Of a DNA stretch of 64,000 nucleotides, positions 23,654 through 33,053 are shown piece after piece (within the stretch, counting starts at the first letter, position 1; each line of letters opens with the position of its first letter). The notes under the pieces were generated by a model. That model searched no databases and was not told the DNA's origin. It was given only the letters and a program-made list of their open reading frames with translations. A program made the position numbers and the translations under genes. Source of the stretch: Stella humosa (lineage in GTDB: Bacteria; Pseudomonadota; Alphaproteobacteria; ATCC43930; Allostellaceae); NCBI RefSeq assembly GCF_006738645.1, contig NZ_AP019700.1, forward strand, positions 3,360,001-3,424,000, read 5' to 3'.

Positions 23654-25293
23654 TTTTGCAGCGGTCCATTGGCAGAGCCGTCGCGCACGTCGGTCAGGAC
23701 ATGCACCAGCGCCGGGCCGTCATGGGCCAGCGCGGCCCGGAAGGCGGGCGCGAACTCGGCCGTCTCGCGCACCGTCCAGGCCGCCGCACCATAGCCGCGC
23801 GCCAGCAGCGCGAAGTCGGGGCTCTTCACCGTCACGCCGTGATAGGCCTCGGCACCATAGCGACGATGCTGGTGGATCAGGATCGAGGCATAGGCGGCGT
23901 TGTCGCACAGCACCACCTTGACCGGCACCGCCTCCTCCACCGCCGTCGCCAGTTCCGACCCGGTCATCAGGAAGCCGCCATCACCGACGAAGGCCACCAC
24001 GGTCGCATCCGGCCGGGCCAGCGACGCGCCGATCGCGCCGGGCACGCCCGCCCCCATGGCGCCGACCTCCGGCGCCACCTGGGTGGAGGGTTGCCGCCAG
24101 GGGTAGTGGCGATAGACCCAGCTGCCGAAGGTGCCGGCATCGGTCGCGATCAGGGCGTCGTCGGGCACTTGGGCGGCCACCGCCTCCACCACTTTCACCA
24201 TGTCGACCGCGCCGATCGACGGCCGCTGCGCGAAGCCGGCATGGGCCGCCTCGCGCGCATGGACCGCGTCGCGAACGGCCAGGCGCCCATTCGGCGCGGC
24301 CGGCAGCGCTGCGGTCAGCGCATCGAGCGACAGGCGAAGGTCGGCCGCCAGATGGACCGCGGCCCCGGCCGCGGCCGCCACGTCGGGGTCGGGATGCAGC
24401 AGCACCATGGTCTGGTCAGGCCGGACGAAGGTGAACTCCTCGGTCGTCATGTCGTCGAGCCGGCTGCCGACCGCGACGACGACGTCGGCTGTCGCCCACA
24501 GCTCGCCGATGTAGGGCTCGCGCGTCAGGCCGAGATGGCCGGCATAGGCCGGATGCGCATTGGGAAAGCAGTCCTGCCGGCGAAAGGCGGCCAGCACGGG
24601 TGCTGCCGTCCGGTCGGCGAAGCGCACCAGCGCGTCATGGGCGCGGTGGAGTGCCACCATCTCGCCGCAGACGATGACCGGCTGGCGGGCGCCGGCGATG
24701 GCGGCCACCGCGTCGGCCAGCGCATCGGGGGACGGGCCGGCTGCCGTCTGGCGGGGCGGGCGCGGGATCGTGCCGCCCTCGAACTCCGCCTCGGTCACGT
24801 CCTCGGGCAGCACGACGACGACCGGCCCCGGCCGGCCGCTGGTGGCCGTGCGCCAGGCGCGCGCCGTCGCCTCGGCCACGTCCTCGGCGCAGAAGGGCTG
24901 GATCACGGCCTTGGCGATGGCGCCGAAGAAGCGGCGGTAGTCGACGCCCTGGAACGCCTCGCGATCCTGCACCCGGCGCGGCACGTCGCCCACGAACAGC
25001 AGCAGCGGCGTCGAATCCTGCATCGCGGTGTGGATGCCGATGGAGGCGTTGGTCGCACCCGGGCCGCGGCTGACGAAGACCGCGGCCGGCTTCAGCGCGA
25101 TCTTGCCATAGGCCTCGGCGGCAAAGGCGGCCGAGCCCTCGTGGCGGGCGTTCACCAGGCGGATGCTGTTGCGCGCCCGGCGCAGCGCCTCCAGGACGGC
25201 CAGGAAACTCTCCCCCGGCACGGTGAAGCCGACGGTCACCCCATGCTCGATCAGCGTCGCGACGAGAGCGTCGCCACCGGACATGCGCGCCAT
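23650..25293 (-). CDS. Thiamine diphosphate-dependent enzyme (acetolactate synthase-like)
   Basis: ThDP enzyme of 547 aa in the acetolactate synthase/benzoylformate decarboxylase/oxalyl-CoA decarboxylase superfamily. The PYR domain has the catalytic Glu in 'NARHEGSAAFAAEAYG' (about residue 52) and 'SRGPGATNASIGIHTA'. The central domain follows, and the PP domain has the ThDP/Mg motif 'FVGDGGFLMTGSELATA' ending in 'LCDNAAY'. The gene heads a minus-strand operon and overlaps the CoA-transferase gene by 4 nt. There is no regulatory-subunit gene beside it, so a biosynthetic acetolactate synthase is unlikely. A 2-keto acid or acyl-CoA decarboxylase or lyase is more probable. Confidence 0.9.
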   Translation of the reverse strand: MARMSGGDALVATLIEHGVTVGFTVPGESFLAVLEALRRARNSIRLVNARHEGSAAFAAEAYGKIALKPAAVFVSRGPGATNASIGIHTAMQDSTPLLLFVGDVPRRVQDREAFQGVDYRRFFGAIAKAVIQPFCAEDVAEATARAWRTATSGRPGPVVVVLPEDVTEAEFEGGTIPRPPRQTAAGPSPDALADAVAAIAGARQPVIVCGEMVALHRAHDALVRFADRTAAPVLAAFRRQDCFPNAHPAYAGHLGLTREPYIGELWATADVVVAVGSRLDDMTTEEFTFVRPDQTMVLLHPDPDVAAAAGAAVHLAADLRLSLDALTAALPAAPNGRLAVRDAVHAREAAHAGFAQRPSIGAVDMVKVVEAVAAQVPDDALIATDAGTFGSWVYRHYPWRQPSTQVAPEVGAMGAGVPGAIGASLARPDATVVAFVGDGGFLMTGSELATAVEEAVPVKVVLCDNAAYASILIHQHRRYGAEAYHGVTVKSPDFALLARGYGAAAWTVRETAEFAPAFRAALAHDGPALVHVLTDVRDGSANGPLQK

Positions 25294-25362
25294 TCTGCTA
25301 CCCGAAGTTCCTGGAAGGATGGGGGATGACGCTAGCCAACCGGCCGGGCGGACACAAGCCGG

Positions 25363-25848
25363 CTATCCAGCCCGGTCGAACCGGCCATAGGCGCCGCGGA
25401 AGTGCAGCAGCGGTGCCCGCGTCGGGTCCGATTCCAGCGCCTCGACGCGGCCAACGATGATGGCGTGGTCGCCGCCCTCGTGCACGGTCTCCTTGCGGCA
25501 GACGACCCAGCCGACGCTATCGGTCAGCAGCGGGCAGCCATGCAGCCCTTCGCGATACTCCACGCCGGCCCAGCGGTCGAGACGGACCGAGGCGAAGCGC
25601 GAGGAGGTCGCGGCCTGCCCTTCGGCCAGGATGTTGACCGCGAAATGCGTGCCGTCACGGAAGGCAGGCCAGGTCTCCGCCACCCATTCCAGGCAGAACA
25701 GGATGAGCGGGGGGTCCAGCGAGACCGAGGTGAAGGAGCTGACGGTCACCCCCGCCGGCCGGCCGGCGGCGTCGCGCGCCGTCGCCACCGCGACGCCGGT
25801 AGCGAAGCTGCCCATTACGTCGCGGAACTGGCGATGATCGAACGGCAT
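25363..25848 (-). CDS. Flavin reductase family protein (HpaC-like)
   Basis: FMN-binding split-barrel protein of 161 aa, flavin reductase domain. Typical blocks are 'FRDVMGSFATGVAVATARD' (residues 7-25), 'GVTVSSFTSVSLDPPLILFCL' (flavin contacts), 'FAVNILAEGQ' and 'HAIIVGRVEALE'. Such proteins reduce FMN or FAD with NAD(P)H for two-component monooxygenases. No partner oxygenase is in the same operon; the luciferase-like monooxygenase at 13352-14389 is the only flavin monooxygenase in the window and is about 11 kb away. It lies 69 nt upstream of the ThDP-enzyme gene on the same strand and may be co-transcribed. Confidence 0.9.
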   Translation of the reverse strand: MPFDHRQFRDVMGSFATGVAVATARDAAGRPAGVTVSSFTSVSLDPPLILFCLEWVAETWPAFRDGTHFAVNILAEGQAATSSRFASVRLDRWAGVEYREGLHGCPLLTDSVGWVVCRKETVHEGGDHAIIVGRVEALESDPTRAPLLHFRGAYGRFDRAG

Positions 25849-25971
25849 GGCGCCCGTTTCTTGGCAAGGCCGTCTGATCTAAAGCAATGTCGCCGTCGCG
25901 CCAACTCGGAAACCGCCGATTTTCCACGTCAATCTCTGGACGACGACGCCCCGGCTGGCGACAATGCGAAC

Positions 25972-26742
25972 ATGAACCGCCTCGCTCCGCAGCCGCTGCA
26001 GCATTTCTATCGCACGGCGGCATTGCCATGCCCCTATCTGGATGGCCGGATGGAGCGCAAGGTGCTGACGGAAATCGCCGGACCGACGGCAGCCTCGCTC
26101 TACAATGGCCTGTCTCGCGCGGGCTTCCGGCGCAGCCACCACTTGGCCTATCGCCCGGCCTGCGCCGGCTGCACCGCCTGCGTGCCGGTGCGGGTGGCCG
26201 CCCGCCAGTTCGTGCCGAGCCGCAACCTGCGGCGGCTGGCCCGCCTCAGCCCCGACCTCGTCGCTGCCGAGGAGCCCGCGCGCGCCAGCGGCGAGCAATA
26301 CCGCCTGTTCAGCCGCTACCAGCGCTCGCGCCATGCCGAGAGCGACATGGCCAGCATGACCTATGGCGACTATCGCGCCATGGTCGAGGACAGCCCGATC
26401 GAGACCCGGCTTCTGACCCTGCGCGACCCTGCCGGCCAGCTCGTCGCCGCCTGCCTCGCCGACCGGCTGGATGACGGCTACTCCGCCGTCTACAGCTATT
26501 TCGACCCGGACCAGCCGCGCCGCAGCCTGGGCACGCTGCTGGTCCTGCGCCTGGTGGAACAGGCGGTGTCCCAGGACCTGCCCTACGTCTATCTCGGCTA
26601 TTGGATCGCCGACAGCCGCAAGATGGCCTACAAGGTCCGCTTCCAGCCGCTGGAATCGCTGGGCCCGACCGGCTGGTCCGTCATGCAGCCCCCGCCCGGC
26701 ATCGTCGACGGGCTGCTGATGCATGTGGACGCGGCGGACTAG
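25972..26742 (+). CDS. bpt: Aspartate/glutamate leucyltransferase
   Basis: Leucyl-tRNA--protein transferase of the Bpt type, 256 aa, which adds Leu to N-terminal Asp or Glu and so marks proteins for the N-degron route. The N-terminal cysteine motifs are visible: 'ALPCPYLDGRMERKVLTEI' and 'RPACAGCTACVPVRV' (about residues 62-76). The C-terminal catalytic region has 'YSYFDPDQPRRSLGTLLVLR' and 'YLGYWIADSRKMAYKVRFQPLE', both nearly invariant in the family. The ATG at 25972 fits the usual N-terminus 'PLQHFYRT'. An earlier in-frame extension lies over the opposite-strand flavin reductase and is not credible. Confidence 0.95.
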   Translation: MNRLAPQPLQHFYRTAALPCPYLDGRMERKVLTEIAGPTAASLYNGLSRAGFRRSHHLAYRPACAGCTACVPVRVAARQFVPSRNLRRLARLSPDLVAAEEPARASGEQYRLFSRYQRSRHAESDMASMTYGDYRAMVEDSPIETRLLTLRDPAGQLVAACLADRLDDGYSAVYSYFDPDQPRRSLGTLLVLRLVEQAVSQDLPYVYLGYWIADSRKMAYKVRFQPLESLGPTGWSVMQPPPGIVDGLLMHVDAAD

Positions 26743-26870
26743 CCCAACCGTACCGCCGACCGGCTTACCTCTCTCTACCCGCATGCTCGCGATCATCTGA
26801 CGCCCTGCGCCCACCGCAGTCGGCGCCAGCCCCCCAGGGCACCGGCCCGGCCCGCGCAGGAGACCATCGA

Positions 26871-28148
26871 ATGTTTGCGTCATGGGCCGCACCGGCCGCC
26901 GGCCGGCTCGGCATCCACTATGGCTGGGTGATGGTGGCGATCACCTTCACCGTCCTGCTCGCGTCTGCGGGCGCGCTCGGCATCCTGGGCGTGCTGCTGC
27001 TTCCCCTGCAACGGGAGACCGGCTGGACGACGGGCACGATCTCCGGTGCCCTGGCCGTGCGCCTGCTGCTGTACGGGCTGATGGCGCCGTTCGCCGCCGC
27101 ATTGCTGCAGCGCTACGGCCTGCGGCGCACCGTCGGCACGGGCATGGCGCTGGGCATCGCCGGCTGCGGCCTGTCCATGATGATGACCGAGGCCTGGCAG
27201 CTCTACATCACCTGGGGCGGCCTGGTCGGCCTTGGCACCGGCCTGACAGCCTTGGTACTGGGTGCGGCCGTCGCCAATCGCTGGTTCGTGCGCCAGCGCG
27301 GGTTGGTGATTGGGTTGCTGACGGCGGCCGGCGCCTCGGGCCAGATCGTCTTCCTGCCGGTGGCCGCGATGCTGGCGCAGAGCGACGGCTGGCGGGTCGC
27401 CATGGTGCCGGGCCTGGTCGTCTGCGGCGTGGCCGGGCTGCTGATGGTGCTGTTGGGCAGCAACCACCCGTCCGAGGTCGGGCTGCGCGCCTACGGCGAG
27501 CGGGAACCGGGCCAGCCCCCGCCGGCGCCGGTGGCCAATCCCGTGCGCAACGCGTTCGCGACCCTGGCCGAGGCGTCCGGCACGCGCGCCTTCTGGGTCC
27601 TGTTCCTCACCTTCATGGTCTGCGGCCTGTCGACGTCCGGCCTCGTCCAGACCCACTTCGTGCCGCTGTGCAGCGATTTCGGCATGGCCGAGGTCGAGGC
27701 TGCCAGCGTGCTCGCCATCATGGGCGGCTTCAACTTCGTGGGCACGATCGCGTCCGGCTGGCTGTCCGACCGCTACGACTGCCGGAAGCTGCTGTGCTGG
27801 TACTATGGCCTGCGCGGCCTGTCCCTGCTGGCACTGCCGTCGAGCGACTTCTCGATCTACGGCCTGTCGATCTTCGCGGTCTTCTACGGCCTCGACTGGA
27901 TCGCCACGGTGCCGCCCACCGTGAAGCTGGCGGCCCAGAGCTTCGGCCGGGAGAAGGCGCCGCTGGTCTTCGGCTGGGTCTTCACCGGCCACCAGGTCGG
28001 TTCCGCGATCGCGGCCGTCGGCGGCGGATTGAGCCGCGATGCGCTGGCCAGCCACCTGCCGGCCTTCTATACGGCCGGTGCCGCCTGCATCGTGGCAGCG
28101 GTCGTGGTCCTGGCGATCCGGACCACGCCGCAGCCCAAGGGCGCCTAA
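26871..28148 (+). CDS. MFS transporter
   Basis: Major facilitator superfamily protein of 425 aa with 12 predicted helices, similar in pattern to oxalate/formate antiporter-like or monocarboxylate-type MFS members. Start 26871 has AGGAGA 9 nt upstream. The helix 1-2 region carries 'HYGWVMVAITFTVLLASAGALGILGVLLLPLQRETGW'. The A-like motif in the second half is 'GTIASGWLSDRYDCRKLL' (about residues 290-310), and 'NRWFVRQRGLVIGLLTAAGASGQ' is typical of this subgroup. Substrate unknown. Its stop overlaps the stop of the convergent molybdenum-enzyme gene by 4 bp. Confidence 0.92.
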   Translation: MFASWAAPAAGRLGIHYGWVMVAITFTVLLASAGALGILGVLLLPLQRETGWTTGTISGALAVRLLLYGLMAPFAAALLQRYGLRRTVGTGMALGIAGCGLSMMMTEAWQLYITWGGLVGLGTGLTALVLGAAVANRWFVRQRGLVIGLLTAAGASGQIVFLPVAAMLAQSDGWRVAMVPGLVVCGVAGLLMVLLGSNHPSEVGLRAYGEREPGQPPPAPVANPVRNAFATLAEASGTRAFWVLFLTFMVCGLSTSGLVQTHFVPLCSDFGMAEVEAASVLAIMGGFNFVGTIASGWLSDRYDCRKLLCWYYGLRGLSLLALPSSDFSIYGLSIFAVFYGLDWIATVPPTVKLAAQSFGREKAPLVFGWVFTGHQVGSAIAAVGGGLSRDALASHLPAFYTAGAACIVAAVVVLAIRTTPQPKGA

Positions 28149-30354
28149 GCCACCGCCGGCAGCCGGTCGATCAGCTTGTCAAGCGTGATCGGGTAGTCGC
28201 GCACGCGCACGCCGGTAGCATTGTGGATCGCGTTGGCCACCGCGGCCGCGACCCCGCAGATGCCGAGTTCGCCCACGCCCTTGGCCTTCATCGGCGACGA
28301 GGTCGGGTCGACCTCGTCCAGGAAGATCACCTCCTGCTCGGGGATGTCGGCATGCACCGGCACCTCGTAGCCGGCCAGGTCATGGTTGACGAAGAAGCCC
28401 CGCCGCCGGTCGACGACCAGGTCCTCCATCAGGGCCGCGCCGACGCCCATGGTCATGGCCCCTATGACTTGGCTGCGGGCGGTCTTCGGGTTCAGGATGC
28501 GACCCGCCGCGCAGACGGCCAGCATGCGGCGCACGCGGACCTCGCCGGTCGCGGCATCGACGCCGACCTCGACGAAATGCGCGCCGAAGGTCGACTGCTG
28601 GTATTCCTTGTCCAGGTCGCCGAATTCGACGGCGTCCTCGGCCTCCAGGCCCTGCGCGCCAACGGCCTCGCCCAGCGGCACGCTGCGGCCGGCCCAACTG
28701 ACATGGCCCGCCGTGAACTCGATATTGGCCGGATCGGCGCCGATCCGCCGGGCCACGGCCTCCCGCAGTTTGGCGCAGGCCGCATAGACACCCGATGTCG
28801 ACGAATTGCCGCCCCACTGGCCGCCCGAGCCGCAGGACACCGGAAACCTAGAATCGCCCAGCCGGACCGACACGTGTTCGATCGGCACGCCCATCATCTC
28901 GGCCGCGGTCTGCGCGATGATCGTATAGCTGCCGGTGCCGATGTCGGTCATGTCGGTCTCGACCGTGACCTTGCTCCTGCCGTCCAGGCGGACCCGGGCG
29001 GCCGACTTCATGACGAGGTTGTTGCGAAAGGCGGCGGCGACGCCCTGGCCGATCAGCCAGCCCCCGTCCCGGTTCGCCCCGCCCGGGCCTGCCGCCGGTC
29101 CCAGCCGAAGCGAGCGGCACCGGCACGCAGGCATTCCACCAGCCGCCGCTGCGAGAACGGCCGACCGGGGTTCTCCGGATCGACCTGGGAGTCGTTGCGG
29201 ATGCGGAACTCGACCGGGTCGAGCCCCAGCCTCTCGGCCATTTCGTCCATGGCGATCTCCAGGGCCATCATCCCCGATGCCTCGCCTGGCGCCCGCATGG
29301 CGTTCCCTTCCGGCAGGTCGAGGACCGCCAGCCGCATGGCGGTCAGGCGGTTGGCGCCGGCATAGAGGAGGCGCGTCTGCATCACGGCCACCTCCGGCTC
29401 GCCGTCCGGCAGATCGCCCGACCAGCTTTCATGGCCGATGGCCGTGATGGCACCGTCCCCGGTGGTGCCGATGCGGATGCGCTGGATCGTGGCGGGGCGG
29501 TGCGTCGTGTTGTTGAAGATGAGCGGCCGCGGCAGGCTGACCCGTACCGGTCGCCCCGCCGCCCGCGCGCCCAGGGCCGCCAGCAGGGCGTCCGCCCGCA
29601 CGAACAGCTTCCCGCCGAAGCCGCCGCCGATATAGGGCGAGACCAGCCGGACCTTGTCCTTGGGGATGCCGAGCGTAAGGGCGATGTCGCCGCGCGACCA
29701 GTCGATCATCTGGTTGGCACTCCAGACCATCAGCCGGTCGCCTTCCCAGGCCGCGATCGAAGCGTGGGGCTCCATCATGGCATGCGACTGGTCGGGCGTG
29801 GTGTAGGTCATGTCGAGCTTCACCGGCGCGGCCGCGAAGGCCGCCGCAAAATCGCCGACAGAAGTGTCCGGCTTGGCATCGCCCGTCATCTTGGCGGGCT
29901 TGGTCGCACTGTCCTTCGCTGCGGCCAGGTCGAAGGTGCCCTCGGCTGCGGCATAGTCGACGCGGATCAGGTGCGCGGCCGCCCGCGCCTGCTCGAACGT
30001 CTCGGCGACGACGACGGCTATGGCCTGGTGGTAGTGCTGGATGTCGGGTCCGGCGAGCAGCCGGGCCGTATTGAACTTTCCCTGGCCGAGCTTGCCTGCG
30101 TTCTCGGCCGTGACGATGGCGATGACGCCGGCCGCCGCCTTGGCGGCGCGAAGGTCCATGGCGCCGATCCGTCCCTTCGCGATCGCCGAACCCAGGACAT
30201 ATCCATGCGCCTGGTTGGCGACGACATCGTGCCGGTCGTTGGCATAGGGCGCGGTTCCGGTCGTCTTCAGCGGGCCGTCGACGCGGTCGAGCGGCTTGCC
30301 GACCACGGTCAGCCGGTCGATGGGGTTGGTGGTCGCAGGGGTATCGAACTTCAT
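28145..30354 (-). pseudogene. Molybdenum-cofactor subunit of PaoABC-type aldehyde oxidoreductase, frameshifted
   Basis: Catalytic Mo-molybdopterin subunit of the xanthine oxidase family (PaoC-like), split into two overlapping frames. Frame 1 (30354 down to 29053) covers residues 1 to about 423: 'PLDRVDGPLKTTGTAPYAND', 'YIGGGFGGKL', 'NAMRAPGEASG' and 'IRNDSQVDPENPGRPFSQRRLVECL'. Frame 2 continues near 29080 with 'RDGGWLIGQGVAAAFRNN', then 'TDMTDIGTGSYT', and 'KAKGVGELGICG' with the catalytic-Glu motif. One extra G in the run at about 29079-29084 would join them into a protein of about 736 aa, the normal PaoC length. As given, the first part would be truncated. This is either a real null mutation or a sequencing error. 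Confidence 0.85.
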
Positions 30355-30357
30355 GGT

Positions 30358-31308
30358 TCAGGCCCTCGCTTCGGCAAGCACGGCCGCCAGCGCGCGCTCG
30401 ACCAGCGGAATCTTGAAGGCGTTCTCGTGGGTCGTGCGGGCGCCGGCCAGGAGCTGCGCGGTCACCGCCCGGGCGCCGGCCGGCATCTGCGCCTCTGCCG
30501 CCTCCATGCGCCAGGGCCTGGCCGCCACGCCGCCCAGGGCGACGCGGCCCGTGCCGTCGCGCCGCACGATGGCCCCGACCGAGACCAGGGCGAAGGCGTA
30601 GGACGCCCGGTCGCGCACCTTGCGGTAGATGTGCCGTCCGCCGACCGGCGGCGGCAGCGTCACCGCCGTGATCAGCTCCCCCGGGCGCAGGGTGGTTTCG
30701 ACCTCCGGCGTTTCCCCCGGCAGGCGGTGGAAGTCGGCGATCGGGATGGCCCGCGACGCCCCGTCCGGACCCATCACCTCGACCGTCGCATCCAGCGCCC
30801 GCATGGCCACCGCCATGTCGCTGGGGTTGGTCGCGATGCACGCATCGCTGGCACCGACGACCGCGTGCTGCCGGCTGAAGCCGCCCAGCGCCGCGCAGCC
30901 GCTGCCCGGCCGCCGTTTGTTGCAGGGCTGGTTGGTGTCGTAGAAGTATGGGCAGCGCGTCCGCTGCAACAGGTTGCCGGCCGTGGTCGCCTTGTTGCGC
31001 AGTTGGCCCGATGCCCCGGCCAGCAGGGCGCGCGACAGCAGGGCATAGTCGCGCCGCACCCGGGCATCGGCCGCCAGGTCGGTATTGCGCACCAGCGCGC
31101 CGATGCGCAGGCCGCCATCGGCCGCGGCCTCGATCCGGTCGAGCGCCAGGCCGTTCACGTCGATCAGATGGGCCGGCGTCTCGATCTGGAGCTTCATCAG
31201 GTCGAGCAGGTTGGTGCCGCCGGCGATGAAGCGGGCACCCGGCATCCGCGCCGCCGCCGCGACGGCTTCGGCCGGGGAGCCGGCGCGCTCATAGGTGAAG
31301 GGCTTCAT
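30358..31308 (-). CDS. FAD- and [4Fe-4S]-binding subunit of PaoABC-type aldehyde oxidoreductase
   Basis: FAD subunit of 316 aa (PaoB-like). '[13 protein letters not shown]' (FAD pyrophosphate loop, about residues 27-39) is followed by '[26 protein letters not shown]' and '[16 protein letters not shown]' (about residues 98-145). The extra cysteines there match the insertion that binds a [4Fe-4S] cluster in E. coli PaoB and in the 4-hydroxybenzoyl-CoA reductase group. '[18 protein letters not shown]' lies in the C-terminal CO-dehydrogenase flavoprotein domain. The start at 31308 overlaps the stop of the 2Fe-2S subunit gene (ATGA). It passes electrons from the Fe-S subunit to the acceptor. Confidence 0.92.
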   Translation of the reverse strand: MKPFTYERAGSPAEAVAAAARMPGARFIAGGTNLLDLMKLQIETPAHLIDVNGLALDRIEAAADGGLRIGALVRNTDLAADARVRRDYALLSRALLAGASGQLRNKATTAGNLLQRTRCPYFYDTNQPCNKRRPGSGCAALGGFSRQHAVVGASDACIATNPSDMAVAMRALDATVEVMGPDGASRAIPIADFHRLPGETPEVETTLRPGELITAVTLPPPVGGRHIYRKVRDRASYAFALVSVGAIVRRDGTGRVALGGVAARPWRMEAAEAQMPAGARAVTAQLLAGARTTHENAFKIPLVERALAAVLAEARA

Positions 31309-31961
31309 GCCGGCCTCCCGGCGATCTCGGTGATCGCGTCGACGATGTTGGGATAGGCGCCGCAGCGGCAGATGTTGCCGCTCATCCGCTCGCGCAGCTC
31401 GGCCGCCGTGACCTGCGGGACGGCATCGAGGTCGCCGCTCGCATGACTCGGGATGCCGGCGCGGATTTCGTCCAGCACGGCCACGGCGGAGCAGATCTGG
31501 CCTGGCGTGCAGAAGCCGCACTGGTAGCCGTCGTGGCGCACGAAGGCCGCCTGCATCGGGTGCATGGCACCTGGATTGCCCAGCCCCTCGATCGTCGTGA
31601 TCGCATCGCCCTCGTGCATGACGGCCAGCGTCAGGCAGGAATTGATGCGCCGCCCGTCGACGATCACGGTGCAGGCGCCGCATTGGCCGTGATCGCAGCC
31701 CTTCTTGGCGCCCGGCAGGGCGAGGCGTTCGCGCAGCGCGTCCAGCAGCGTCGTCCGCGTGTCGACTGCGAGTTCGCGCGCGCTGCCGTTCACGGTGAAG
31801 GAAACCCGGGCGACGACCGGTGCTTCGAGGATGGCGGGCGGGGCCGCCGCCGGGGTTGTCTGGGCACCGGCGATCGGCGGCGCGGCAACGGCGGCGGCGG
31901 AGGCCGCGGCACCGATCAGCAGGCCGCGCCGGGATAGATCGAGGTCTCTGGAGCTTGGCAT
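31305..31961 (-). CDS. [2Fe-2S] subunit of PaoABC-type aldehyde oxidoreductase, Tat-exported
   Basis: Iron-sulfur subunit of 218 aa (PaoA-like). A twin-arginine signal is visible ('LSRRGLLIG' with an Ala-rich h-region, about residues 8-35), so the holoenzyme is probably periplasmic. The plant-ferredoxin-type cluster ligands are in '[22 protein letters not shown]'. The second cluster ligands are in '[16 protein letters not shown]' and '[12 protein letters not shown]'. ATG 31961 is preferred; a GTG at 31985 would add eight residues before the signal peptide. It is the first gene of the oxidoreductase operon, opposite a LysR regulator. Confidence 0.92.
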   Translation of the reverse strand: MPSSRDLDLSRRGLLIGAAASAAAVAAPPIAGAQTTPAAAPPAILEAPVVARVSFTVNGSARELAVDTRTTLLDALRERLALPGAKKGCDHGQCGACTVIVDGRRINSCLTLAVMHEGDAITTIEGLGNPGAMHPMQAAFVRHDGYQCGFCTPGQICSAVAVLDEIRAGIPSHASGDLDAVPQVTAAELRERMSGNICRCGAYPNIVDAITEIAGRPA

Positions 31962-32137
31962 GGCAGGGGCCCAGCCTTTCTGCACGGGATGGCGGTGGAG
32001 GATTGCTGTCCGTGAAACTCGCCCTCGGCCGGATCGATCCCGGAACGACCGGTACAGGGGCCATCACCGAGGTGGGACCGACCCGGACGGACGATTAGGC
32101 AGTGATATCCGCATGGACTTATGGGTAGGGTTCATCA

Positions 32138-33031
32138 ATGGCCCGCACGGACCTCAATGACCTGATCGTCTTCCTGGCCGTCGCCCGCGAACGGAGCTTC
32201 ACCCGCGCTGCGGCCAGGCTCGGCGTCTCGCAGTCCTCGTTGAGCCACACCGTCCGCGGCCTGGAGCAGCGGCTGGGGGTGCGGCTGCTGGCGCGCACCA
32301 CCCGCAGCGTGGCGCCGACGGAGGCGGGCGAGCGGCTGCTGCGCACCGTCGGGCCGAACCTGGACGAGATCGAGGCGGAACTGGCCGCCCTCGGCGACCT
32401 GCGCGAGAAGCCGGCCGGCACGGTTCGCATCACCGCGGGCGAGCATTCGGCGGAAACGATCCTGTGGCCCGTGCTCGAGCGCCTGCTGCCGCTCTACCCC
32501 GACATCCAGGTCGAGGTGGCGGTCGACTATGGCCTGACCGACATCGTGGCCGAGCGCTACGATGCCGGCGTGCGGCTGGGCGGGCGCATCGCGCGCGACA
32601 TGGTGGCGATACGCATCGGGCCCGACATGAGCATGGCCGTCGTCGGCGCACCGGACTATTTCGCCCGGCGGCCGCCGCCGATCGAGCCGCAGGACCTGTC
32701 GGCCCATGCCTGCATCAACCTGCGCCTGCCGACCTATGGCGGGCTCTATGCCTGGGAGTTCGAGCGCGACGGGCGGGAGTTCAGCGTGCGGGTGGAAGGG
32801 CCGCTGGTCTTCAACACCATGCAACTGCGGATGAACGCCGCCCTGTCGGGGCTGGGACTGGCCTACCTGCCCGAGGACGCCGTCCGCCCGCACGTTGCAG
32901 CCGGCCGGCTCGTCCGCGTGCTGGCCGACTGGTGCGCACCCTTCTCGGGCTACCACCTTTATTATCCCAGCCGCCGGCAGCATCGGCCGGCCTTCGCGCT
33001 GCTGGTCGACGCGCTGCGCTACCGGGGCTGA
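32138..33031 (+). CDS. LysR family transcriptional regulator
   Basis: LysR-type regulator of 297 aa. The winged helix-turn-helix spans residues 5-65: 'DLIVFLAVARERSFTRAAARLGVSQSSLSHTVRGLEQRLGVRLLARTTRSV'. The periplasmic-binding-protein-like co-inducer domain follows from about residue 90. It is divergently transcribed from the PaoABC-like operon across 176 nt, the usual arrangement for a LysR activator and its target, so control of the aldehyde oxidoreductase is likely. Inducer unknown. Confidence 0.93.
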   Translation: MARTDLNDLIVFLAVARERSFTRAAARLGVSQSSLSHTVRGLEQRLGVRLLARTTRSVAPTEAGERLLRTVGPNLDEIEAELAALGDLREKPAGTVRITAGEHSAETILWPVLERLLPLYPDIQVEVAVDYGLTDIVAERYDAGVRLGGRIARDMVAIRIGPDMSMAVVGAPDYFARRPPPIEPQDLSAHACINLRLPTYGGLYAWEFERDGREFSVRVEGPLVFNTMQLRMNAALSGLGLAYLPEDAVRPHVAAGRLVRVLADWCAPFSGYHLYYPSRRQHRPAFALLVDALRYRG

Positions 33032-33032
33032 C

Positions 33033-33053
33033 GGGGCGGCTTGCCCCCGCCCC
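33033..33053. terminator. Bidirectional hairpin between lysR-type gene and parC
   Basis: GGGGCGG and CCGCCCC pair in a 7-bp stem with a 7-nt loop. It fills the 22-nt gap between the convergent stop codons of the LysR gene and parC. No T-tract is present on either strand, so termination would rest on the GC-rich stem. Confidence 0.42.

Noticed and set aside
23650-25293. Biosynthetic acetolactate synthase large subunit (ilvB)
   Set aside because: No small subunit gene is present, and the operon partners are catabolic-type enzymes.
28145-29134. A separate 329-residue protein starting at the ATG at 29134
   Set aside because: Its first 20 or so residues are an out-of-frame reading of the upstream Mo-subunit gene. 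Family similarity begins only after the frameshift point, so the ATG is not a real start.
32105-32122. ATA-N12-TAT as a LysR box upstream of the LysR gene
   Set aside because: Only three-base arms and 15 nt from the start codon. Such a match is expected by chance, although a LysR site somewhere in 31962-32137 is likely.
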